A stretch of DNA of 64,000 nt from Aureispira anguillae. GTDB taxonomy: Bacteria > Bacteroidota > Bacteroidia > Chitinophagales > Saprospiraceae. Shown piece after piece: positions 41,817 to 50,000 of the stretch (the stretch's first letter is position 1; every line of letters starts with the position of its first letter). The stretch spans positions 465,501 to 529,500 of the forward strand of contig NZ_AP026867.1 in assembly GCF_026000115.1 (NCBI RefSeq), written 5' to 3'. The notes below the pieces were generated by a model that worked only from the letters and a program-made list of their open reading frames with translations, did not search any database and had not been told where the DNA came from. Both the position numbers and the translations under genes were made by a program.

Positions 41817-41921
41817 GTTCAAAGCTACAATCTGAGGCTGTTTATTAATTTTTTTTAATAAAATTAATTGAGTACAGGACAAAACAATTTTTTTAAATGA
41901 AATAAGGGTTTAGTCGAGCTA

Positions 41922-41972
41922 TTTTTAGATTTTAGACCCTACTAAGCTGTTATAGGGTCTAAAATCTAAAAA
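41922..41972. terminator. perfect 20-bp stem-loop
   Basis: The arms 41922-41941 and 41953-41972 are exact reverse complements (TTTTTAGATTTTAGACCCTA and its complement) around an 11-base loop. A/T-rich arm ends could terminate in either direction. Unusually long for a terminator. Confidence 0.55.
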
Positions 41973-42049
41973 CAAAGCGGTCTAGTATCTAAGATCAGAA
42001 TATAGGTTTTAGTTTAAACGCTACTTTACAAGTGTTCTTTATCTGTTTA

Positions 42050-42185
42050 GCTATTAGCTCACTTCGTTCGTGAGGTCGCTACGCTTAGTTCGTTCCTCAT
42101 GAGCGGGCTTTGCCTTTGTAGCTTTGGCTACAAGCTTACATCGTTCACTTCGTTCATACTTATAGTTCGCTTTGCTCGTGAGCAC
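42050..42185. repeat. modular intergenic repeat related to the 4665-4914 element
   Basis: Short hairpin words GCTCACTTCGTTCGTGAG, TTTGTAGCTTTGGCTACAAG, GTTCACTTCGTTCAT and AGTTCGCTTTGCTCGTGAGC follow one another. The TTTAGCT..CGTGAGGTCGC..CTTAGTT block and the TTTGTAGC..GCTACAAGC..GTTCACTxCGTTCAT block both occur in 4665-4914, but in the opposite order. Terminal repeats were not identified. No ORF. Confidence 0.5.
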
Positions 42186-42226
42186 TTCATTTTATAGCTT
42201 GTCCTATACATAGAAAATTAAAATAA

Positions 42227-43879
42227 TTATTCATTGATGGTTACTTTAATGAGCGTATTAGTGCCATCGTAAGTATTACGCATTAAAACAATTTCATCTT
42301 TAGAAACAGGATAAACGCTTATAATTCTAGAAATAATCTTCCCATCTTTCTTTTTGGGTCTAAGGACTACTCCTTTTTCAAAACCTCCATCTTTTAAGTC
42401 TATTTTGAATATTACATAAGCATGGCTACCTACACTATATTTATAGGGAATTTTATCCTCCTCAATGTTTAAATTAGCAGAATTATCGATTCCAAAAAAA
42501 TAAGCTGTATTTTCATCTATCATCAAGTGTTCGGTATTGAGTACGTTTGAATTTACCGATCCATTCACTTCAAAATAGCCTCCACGTTTAGGAATTCTAT
42601 TGGTCCATAATAGTTCGCCATTGGCATCTATTTTTGCAATAAATAAATCTTGGAAATCATAAATATCTGATGGTTCATTGTTGACAGTAAATTTTTTCCA
42701 TTTATGATATAATTTTTCGCCAATGATAAGAACGCTGTTATCCTCAAGAATTCTTATTTCTTTTAGGCTAATAAGGTTTTCTTCATTTTCCTTGAGTTCT
42801 ATGCCTTTTTTTTCATAACGATTAAGTAATGATTCGGGGAGCGTATGCCATTTTTGTATCACTTCCATAGTACGAGGATTGATCGTAAAAACGAAAACAC
42901 CAGTACCTGTTTTGGGATCACTATAAAAGCCAGCAAGTCTTATAAGCCCATCATTACCTACATGAGGAGGATTAAATAATAGTTTGTTTTCGGTAGCATG
43001 TATTAATTTATTAAGATGATAAGGACTGGTTTGCTTATTTTTTATAAAAGGGGCATCAATCGTAATCTTTTTATTTTCTAGTTCTATTTTAATGATTTGT
43101 ACAGAACTATTTTCTAGATTAAGTTTTAGTAATTCATAATGAAAATTAATAAAATAATCTTTGCCTTCTTTTCTATAGTCATCTACTTTTCCATCTTCAC
43201 GTACCTGCGCCAATAGAAAAAGATTGTTATCCTTATCTACAAAAAAGTCACCATTGTCCATTTTTTGTTCCGTATGAGGCATTCTAATAATCCCTTGTTT
43301 CAATAATTCTAATTTGTTATTAAAAATATGAACATCAAAAGCTTCATTGTTTAGCGCATCATCCCTATGATCAGGTTTTTTGTGTATGGTAAGTATGATT
43401 TTGTTGGGATTACCATCGTGGTCATTTTCTACGAAAATTCTGCTCTTTATTGTAAACCCTTCTTTGATTGTAGCTAAAATTTTAGCCTCTCCAATGCATT
43501 TGCCAGAAGCAGGATCTATTTCTTGGGCCATTAGACCGTGAGGTTTTTTCTTTCTTTCTTTTTTACTGGGACCTTTTCTTCCTGTGAAAATATAAAATAC
43601 TTTATCTTGTACATGTAAGAAAAAATAGGGAGTCATTGTCAATGCGCAGCCAACATCCTCCATACATTCTAAATCTATACGTGTTTTTTCGAGCCCACGA
43701 ATATCTACACGGTGCAATCGTTTCATTATTGGAGCAATAACATTTTCTGATGCAGTGTGATAAGACGTAGTGTGGATAAACGCCCCAGTTTTGAAAGCTC
43801 TACTGTATTTAATTTCAGTTAATTGGGCATAGAAAATTGTTGGTATAAGTATACCAATCAAAAACATGAGTATTCTCAT
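42227..43879 (-). CDS. secreted protein of unknown function, 550 aa
   Basis: Signal peptide MRILMFLIGILIPTIFYAQ. The mature protein is beta-rich with repeated strand pairs ending in hydrophobic-x-hydrophobic triplets: FFLHVQDKVFYIFTGRKG, NLFLLAQVREDGK, FVFTINPRTMEVIQKW, DLFIAKIDANGELLWTNRI, which suggests a beta-propeller as in the Kelch/6-bladed secreted proteins of this phylum. A Lys-rich loop (GPSKKERKKKPHG near 130) is notable. No catalytic motif. It lacks a T9SS sorting domain. Likely periplasmic or surface. A -7 element TACATTTG lies about 90 bases before its ATG. Confidence 0.7.
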   Translation of the reverse strand: MRILMFLIGILIPTIFYAQLTEIKYSRAFKTGAFIHTTSYHTASENVIAPIMKRLHRVDIRGLEKTRIDLECMEDVGCALTMTPYFFLHVQDKVFYIFTGRKGPSKKERKKKPHGLMAQEIDPASGKCIGEAKILATIKEGFTIKSRIFVENDHDGNPNKIILTIHKKPDHRDDALNNEAFDVHIFNNKLELLKQGIIRMPHTEQKMDNGDFFVDKDNNLFLLAQVREDGKVDDYRKEGKDYFINFHYELLKLNLENSSVQIIKIELENKKITIDAPFIKNKQTSPYHLNKLIHATENKLLFNPPHVGNDGLIRLAGFYSDPKTGTGVFVFTINPRTMEVIQKWHTLPESLLNRYEKKGIELKENEENLISLKEIRILEDNSVLIIGEKLYHKWKKFTVNNEPSDIYDFQDLFIAKIDANGELLWTNRIPKRGGYFEVNGSVNSNVLNTEHLMIDENTAYFFGIDNSANLNIEEDKIPYKYSVGSHAYVIFKIDLKDGGFEKGVVLRPKKKDGKIISRIISVYPVSKDEIVLMRNTYDGTNTLIKVTINE

Positions 43880-43971
43880 TAATAAAAAGGTTTAGTTGTA
43901 TAAATAAAAAAATATTGACGGATGCTATTGCAATTTTAACGATCAATATTCATAGTGTTAAAAATTGGCTG

Positions 43972-43979
43972 CAAATGTA
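43972..43979 (-). promoter_or_regulatory. -7-like element of the 550-residue secreted protein gene
   Basis: TACATTTG on the minus strand, matching TAnnTTTG; the -33 element is not clear. Confidence 0.4.
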
Positions 43980-44117
43980 CAATAATTCTATTATAATTTT
44001 AGGCAGTAAGAAAGCTATTTAATCGTGAATGTTGAGGAGGAATTAACGTATTTTTTGCTATCTGCAAATACTAGAGGTTTTAAGAGGGCGAAATACCAAT
44101 TAAACAACAAAAAAGAA

Positions 44118-44151
44118 AAGCCAAACTCTTCAATATTTTTAGAGTTGGCTT
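44118..44151 (-). terminator. terminator of the 161-residue secreted protein gene
   Basis: AAGCCAAACTCT / AGAGTTGGCTT hairpin with one bulged base; on the minus strand it is followed by TTCTTTTTTG, 62 bases after the stop. Confidence 0.75.
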
Positions 44152-44212
44152 AAATTACTTACAAGAGCTTTTGCTCTGTTTTATTACTGTTAAGGTAGTG
44201 GTACAAAAAAAA

Positions 44213-44698
44213 TTACTTGGGATCTGACGGTAAGAGTAAGCAATCAATATGCTCAAAAACAAAGTTGCCATCAAAGGTTAGTATACAAGCTCGTCCTATA
44301 CCAACAGAATCATAACTAAAGTTTGGGTTGCCATCTTGCAGCGTACATTGGATACCATCGTCCATAATATCAACGGTATATTTATCGCCTGTTTTTTCAA
44401 CATCAATGACAAAAAAGCCGATTGCTTCGCCTACTTTTTGGCGACTATAATCTTGCAATTCTTTTTTTGTTTTAACAACAATAGCGGTATTGCCTACTTT
44501 CTTTTTGATGGCTTGATAGTTTGTTTTGTCGGTAGTTTCAATGATAAACTGAGTGGGAGTGATGCCGAAGTGACGATTCATCTCTTTTAGATATTGGTCA
44601 ATAGCCGTATCTAATAATTGGGCATTAGGTTTAGCGACGGTTTGTCCCAAACTCATTGTTGCCATCAATAAAAGAAAAAGGATGGATGATGCTTTCAT
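44213..44698 (-). CDS. secreted protein of unknown function, 161 aa
   Basis: Signal peptide MKASSILFLLLMATMSLGQ. The small mature domain alternates helices (LLDTAIDQYLKEMNRHFGI; TKKELQDYSRQKVGEAIGF) and strands (TQFIIETTD, GKYTVDIMDDGIQCTL, FEHIDCLLL). Two or three Cys in the C-terminal half may pair. No family recognised. Single gene with its own terminator. Confidence 0.7.
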   Translation of the reverse strand: MKASSILFLLLMATMSLGQTVAKPNAQLLDTAIDQYLKEMNRHFGITPTQFIIETTDKTNYQAIKKKVGNTAIVVKTKKELQDYSRQKVGEAIGFFVIDVEKTGDKYTVDIMDDGIQCTLQDGNPNFSYDSVGIGRACILTFDGNFVFEHIDCLLLPSDPK

Positions 44699-45048
44699 TT
44701 TTTATAATTTATTAGTTGATAATTTGTGGAGTAATGAGCAGAGTGATGATGGATTAAAGATAATTGTTTTTGCCTTGTGATAGGAAAATAAAGCTACTTA
44801 AGTACCAAAGTTTATTGGCATACGACCCTATATCTATATATAAGTTTTGTTCGGCGTTGAAAGTTAGTTGTTTATGTGAGTAATAGACCTGTGTTCCTCA
44901 GATTTTAACAGATGCTTTTTGTCTTAAAGTTTTTTTTTTGAGCAAATTGGCACGCTTTTGTAAACGTAAATGGTATAGGATTGATTCTAACCAACACTAC
45001 TAATCTATTTATATGCAATAATTTTGACACACCTCAAAACTAAAAAAT
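44699..45048. other. intergenic, 350 bp, divergent promoter region
   Basis: Between two divergently read secreted-protein genes. It contains the sigma54-like element at 44947 and TAATTTTG (45019-45026), a second candidate -7 for the downstream gene, and no repeat copy. Confidence 0.4.
44947..44964 (+). promoter_or_regulatory. sigma54-like -24 element before the first DUF4476 gene
   Basis: TTGGCACGCTTTTGTAAA: the -24 half (TTGGCACG) is perfect, the -12 half is imperfect (TGTA for TTGC). The same TTGGCACGCTTTT sits 48-55 bases before the paralogous gene at 46014. Confidence 0.45.
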
Positions 45049-45771
45049 ATGAAAAATCTAACATTAATCATCGCACTTATCATAGGAACTACAGTTGCAC
45101 TTTCTGCACAACGAGGTGGAGGACTTAATAGTAATTCAAATTCAGGTTCTAATAATTCTTCTTTGAGAGGAAACTCCAATTTAAATACAAATCCAAATCT
45201 AGGAAGTACCCATAGAGGTGGAACATCTAGTTACGGTCGTGATGGCAGTAGCCGCCCAGGAAGTTATGGAACAGCTAGAAGAGGGCGTGGAAATGGACAC
45301 CACCATAATCACCATAACAGTCATCATGGACATCATAATAATAACCACAATCATCATCATGGGCATCACAATAACCACCACCATGGGCATGGTCACCACA
45401 ACCACGTAGTGACAGTTAATTATCATGGACACCATTACAATGGATATTGTAGCTATACCAATCACAATTATGGTTGGAGACCTGTTTGTGTAGCTGATTT
45501 TAATGCAGGTTGTTATTCGATCAGAAGTTGTGGATATGATAGAGATCGATTAAGAGCTGCTAAACGTTTTGTTCGCTATAACTATGTTAGTTCATATCAA
45601 ATCGCAGATATTATGAGAATGTTTAGCTTTGAAAGTACTCGACTAGCGTTTGCAAAATATGCATTTCATAGAACTTGCGATGTTCAAAACTATGGAATTG
45701 TATTTGACTACTTAGATTTTAACTCTAGTCGTCGTGAATTGGATTGTTATATTCGTGATTATCGTTGGTAA
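45049..45771 (+). CDS. secreted His-rich protein with DUF4476 domain
   Basis: 240 residues. Signal peptide MKNLTLIIALIIGTTVALSA followed by QRGGG. Residues ~25-80 are Ser/Asn/Gly/Arg low complexity; residues 84-128 are strikingly His-rich (HHHNHHNSHHGHHN and similar), a likely binding site for Zn, Ni or Cu. Residues ~155-240 are a DUF4476 domain (RFVRYNYVSSYQIADIMRMF, ESTRLAFAKYA, DYLDFNSSRREL). DUF4476 has no known function. The paralogue lies next, 242 bp downstream, so this is a tandem pair. Confidence 0.85.
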   Translation: MKNLTLIIALIIGTTVALSAQRGGGLNSNSNSGSNNSSLRGNSNLNTNPNLGSTHRGGTSSYGRDGSSRPGSYGTARRGRGNGHHHNHHNSHHGHHNNNHNHHHGHHNNHHHGHGHHNHVVTVNYHGHHYNGYCSYTNHNYGWRPVCVADFNAGCYSIRSCGYDRDRLRAAKRFVRYNYVSSYQIADIMRMFSFESTRLAFAKYAFHRTCDVQNYGIVFDYLDFNSSRRELDCYIRDYRW

Positions 45772-45793
45772 AAAAAACAGTCCCCAAAAGAAC

Positions 45794-45835
45794 AATGGTT
45801 TTAGGAGTATCTCAGGCTTCTAAAACCATTTTTTA
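45794..45835 (+). terminator. terminator of the first DUF4476 gene
   Basis: AATGGTTTTAG and CTAAAACCATT form an 11-bp stem with a 15-base loop, followed by TTTTTATT. Confidence 0.85.
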
Positions 45836-45958
45836 TTGCCAATTATTCCTAAGCACATCTTGTATTTTTCTAGTCTCAATGCTAGGCAAAAGGCAGTCTA
45901 AAAGACAAAAAAATCAGCAAACGTTATTTTTCTAGAAATAGTTCCATTAGATACTACT

Positions 45959-45976
45959 TTGGCACGCTTTTTCAAT
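45959..45976 (+). promoter_or_regulatory. sigma54-like -24 element before the second DUF4476 gene
   Basis: TTGGCACGCTTTTTCAAT; perfect -24 half, weak -12 half (TTCA). Matches 44947-44959 exactly over TTGGCACGCTTTT although the flanks differ. Confidence 0.45.
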
Positions 45977-46013
45977 ATAAGTAGTTAGATAGAACCACAA
46001 AACACACAATATT

Positions 46014-46628
46014 ATGAAAGAAATTACGTTTACACTGACATTTTTTATTTTAACTACAGTAATGGCATCTGCACAGCGAGGAGGAGGGGATTATAATAAT
46101 AGCTATGGTCACGCTAATAGCACTCCTCAATTTACTTCCATGGCAACTCTAAATAGAGGAAACAACGTTGATGGAAATTTAAGACCTAATTCTAATAGAG
46201 GCAACAATAGTCCCAATACGAATCACCATGCAGGGCATCATTACAATAATGATCATGGGCATCAGCATCATGGAACGGGAAACAACGCTCATTGTGGAGA
46301 CCACACTACTGGTATAAATGGGCAGCACCATTATATACATGCTCCTGTTCAATCCGATTTGTTTCATCATTGGCTACACGAATTAAGTTATGAAAGAAAT
46401 TCTGCTGTTCGCCTAGATGTTGCCTTAAGTTATGTCAATAACCACTGGTTAACTACGCACCAAATTCATGACATCTTAAATTTATTTAGCAATGAAAGTG
46501 TTATGCTAATGCTTGCAGAAGAGGCTTATCCCAATGCCTGTGACCCCTATAATTACCACGAATTATATAGCTGTTTCTCTAACAGTGCTTGTGTATTGCA
46601 CTTGCAAAATTTTCTCATAGGACACTAA
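46014..46628 (+). CDS. secreted His-rich DUF4476 protein, paralogue
   Basis: 204 residues. Signal peptide MKEITFTLTFFILTTVMASA then QRGGG, as in its neighbour. Low-complexity Asn/Gly region, then a His-rich segment (residues 71-118: HHAGHHYNND, HGHQHHGTG) and a shortened C-terminal domain with the DUF4476 pattern (VALSYVNNHWLTTHQIHDIL, NESVMLMLAEEAYPN). It is shorter and has fewer His than the first copy. The shared start, layout and promoter-like element suggest a duplication followed by divergence, perhaps a metal-buffering pair. Confidence 0.8.
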   Translation: MKEITFTLTFFILTTVMASAQRGGGDYNNSYGHANSTPQFTSMATLNRGNNVDGNLRPNSNRGNNSPNTNHHAGHHYNNDHGHQHHGTGNNAHCGDHTTGINGQHHYIHAPVQSDLFHHWLHELSYERNSAVRLDVALSYVNNHWLTTHQIHDILNLFSNESVMLMLAEEAYPNACDPYNYHELYSCFSNSACVLHLQNFLIGH

Positions 46629-47012
46629 ATACACTGTAACAAAATAACTTCCAAAAACAATTATACCACTTATTTTCTTGAACGTTAGAAGGCTTATATA
46701 AAACAAAAAATACTTTGTTTTATGGGGGAATTATGTCTTAATTCAATGCTTTCTATCCTCTAGTTTGTACCTTTGGTCAACGGATGTTTTAGATATAGAA
46801 TTTAAAACAGTATGTTCGTTTGTGTTGGAATTCATTAAGAGTAGTAGAACCTAAAACCAATGCCTCAATTTAACGAAGTGAATGTCTAGAGAAATGCTAA
46901 GATTTGGTTATTAATCGCTTATCATTTGCATTAATATTCCGTTGATTAGTTAGTGCGCTTTGCTTATGATCGTAGAACAGACACTTAAATTTTATAAAAT
47001 AAATTTTACATT
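46629..47012. other. intergenic, 384 bp
   Basis: Contains TACCTTTG (46768-46775), a possible -7 element for the giant gene, and a half copy of a family 1 element at 46933-46975. No ORF. Confidence 0.4.
46933..46975. repeat. diverged half copy of a family 1 element
   Basis: AATATTCCGTT followed by GATTAGTTAGTGCGCTTTGC aligns, inverted, with the right end of 2314-2590 (AATACTCCGTTAATTAGCTA on the reverse strand). No partner terminus was found. Confidence 0.45.
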
Positions 47013-50000
47013 ATGAAATCATTATTTTACCTATTCTTTATGCTCGGACTTTGTTTGTCTTGGGCAAACCCAACTACTGCACAAGTAGGCGGTGAAAGTC
47101 GAATGGGAAATGGTGGAGCTTATTGGATATTTGGTCTTAATGCTGGTGGAGCATGGCAAGATAGCGATGTAAAAGCACGTCCAGGCGGAGGCTGGGGCTT
47201 TTATATGGGACCTAGTATTTATAATAAGCCCAATTCATTTTTTTCGGCAGATTTGCGTTTTCGATACCTCAATACTTATACTTATGGGCAAAACCACAAA
47301 GATGAATTATTGGGGAATTCAATTTTTGCACCTCCTGCATTTAATTATGACCCTACAACGAAAGCTTTTGCGCATAATTATCGAACGGTATTTCATGATT
47401 TATCGCTAGAATTACGGGTTAATTTTGAAGAATTGAGACGAAAAACCAACGTTTGGTTATCGCTTTATGGTGGGGTAGGTCTAGGGATTTATGGAACTAC
47501 ATTTGATCAAAAAGATGCTTTAGGGCTTGATTATGACTATGAAAGCATTGACCAAACACAAACAGATGACGCAATCTGTAGAGATATACTCAGTTTGAGA
47601 GATGATACCTATGAAACTAGCGCATTTGGTTTAGATCGTTTTGATGACAACCTTTTTAAGTTGGGTTTTATGCCATCTGTTGGAATTGAATTAGGCTACT
47701 GGTTTACCCCTTATTTTGCCTTGGGAATAGGTCATAGAGCAACGTTTACACTTCAAGATAATTTTGAAGGGGTTAAAGTTGATAATGGAAAAGCATTAAA
47801 CAGTTCAGTTCATCATTATACCTCATTTATGCTTCATTGGAGAGTGATGTTAAGCAGAGGGAAAATATCCTGTCCTGATGTTCAATTTGAACTGCCAACT
47901 TCCAATGGTTCTACTTATACAACGAGTAATCCTACTGTTTTTGTCAAGGCAGCTATTAGCAATGTTAATCAAAAACAAATTACGTATACTGTAAATGGTC
48001 AGCAATCTTTTAGATTTAGCTATGATGAATCAACGGATGATTTTAAGAGTAATTTACCCTTACAGGAAGGAGAAAACCACATTGTCCTTAAGGCAAAAAA
48101 TGGCTGCGGAACAAGCGGTCAAGCAATTGTTGTTATTTATAAACCTAAAAGAAATCAGCATGTAGCACAGCCTCCCGTCGTAACCATTACCTATCCAGGA
48201 GCCAATGCTACCAATGTAACGAATCCAACCATTAATATTTCTGCTCAATTGTTGCATGTTACGGATAAGCGTAATGTTGTCTTTAATGTAAACGGAAATA
48301 CTGGACATCCATTTGGTTTTTCGGGGACTTCTTTTCAAGCGAATAACGTAAATTTAGTACCAGGACAAAATACCATTACCATACAAGGAACCAATAAAGA
48401 TGGCAGCGATAGCAAAACGCTTATTGTCAATTATCAAAAGGAAGAACCTTTGCCAATTGTAACGATTATTAGACCTAGTTCTAATCCTTATACTACCAAT
48501 GCTTCAACGATTAATCTAGGGGCTACGATTCTAAATGTATCAGGAAGAAATGATATAACGTTTAGTATAAATGGGCGGAATTCTACTAATTTTAGTTTTT
48601 CAGGGAGATCATTTAGTGCAAACAATATTCCTTTGGTAAAAGGTAGTAATACCTTAACGATCACAGGACGCAATAGGAGAGGACAAGATTCAAAATCTAC
48701 CGTGATTATTTATCAACAAGAAAAAACACCTCCTGTTGTAACCATTACTCGACCAACACAAAATCCTTATACTACTACTGCTACTTCTACTACCATTACG
48801 GCAACGATTCTAAATGTAGTAGGAGCGAGCAATATCAGTTATACTGTAAATGGGCGTAGTAGCAATAACTTTAGTTTTTCGGGAACTAGTTTTTCTGCAA
48901 CACTAAATCTTGTTCAAGGTAATAATACGATTACAATTACAGGACGCAACCAAGATGGGCAAGACACTAAGACAACGGCTATTGTCTATCAAAAAATAGT
49001 ACAAAAACCTACGGTAACAATTACTTACCCTAGAACCAATCCTTATGCTTCACCCAATCAAACGGAGCAGGTAAATGCGACGATTACCAATGTAACGAGT
49101 AGAAACGATGTAACTTGTACAGTGAATGGTCGAACGAATACTTCGTTTACCTTTTCTAATAATAGTTTTAGTTTAAATGCGATCAATTTAGGAGAAGGGA
49201 ATAATACCATCACTATAACAGGGCGTAACCAAGCAGGACAGGATACTAAAAGTACGGTTATTTTTTACCGTCCAGTAGTTGTTGAGCGTCCTCCAGAAGT
49301 TTCGATTGTAGCACCTAGAACCAACCCTTATACCACTCAGTCGGCTAAAGAAACGGTTTCAGCAACGATTAATAACGTAACAGGACGCAACAATGTGACT
49401 TGTACTGTAAATGGTCGTGTGAATACTAATTTTAGTTTTTCAGGAACGAATTTTACACTGGCTAATTTAAACCTGCAAAAAGGAAACAATACGATAACCA
49501 TTACGGGGCGTAATGGAGCAGGGCAGGATACAAAGTCTACTTTGATTATCTATCAGCCTGTTGTCCAATTGCCTCGACCAGTTGTAACCATTACAGAGCC
49601 AACACAAAATCCTTATACAACGCCAAGCGCTCGATTTAGCATTTTGGCTACTATATTGAATGTAGCGACTAGAAATGATGTTGTTTTAACGGTCAATGGA
49701 GTTGCTTTAAGTAACTTTAATTTTGCTGGAACCAATTTTTCTGCTAGCAATATTCTTTTAAAAGCTGGCAACAATACCATAAGTATTACAGGACGTAATG
49801 CTTCAGGACAGGATACGAAGACAACCATTGTTATTTACAAAGAGCCAGTACAAGAACCATCGGTCGTAATTACATCGCCTAGTCAAAATCCATTGACGGT
49901 ACAAAATGCAAGCATCAATATTTTGGCAACGATTAAAAATGTAAGTACTAGAAATGATGTTTCTTTTAGTGTAAATGGACAAAATAACAGCAACTTTAGC

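Larger units (their letters stand above)
43880..44212. other. intergenic, 333 bp
   Basis: Holds the candidate promoter element at 43972-43979 and the terminator at 44118-44151; nothing else was recognised. Confidence 0.5.

Noticed and set aside
45199-45465. Minus-strand ORF rich in Met, Ile and Val
   Set aside because: It is the antisense of the His-rich (CAT/CAC) codons of the DUF4476 gene and has no upstream signals.
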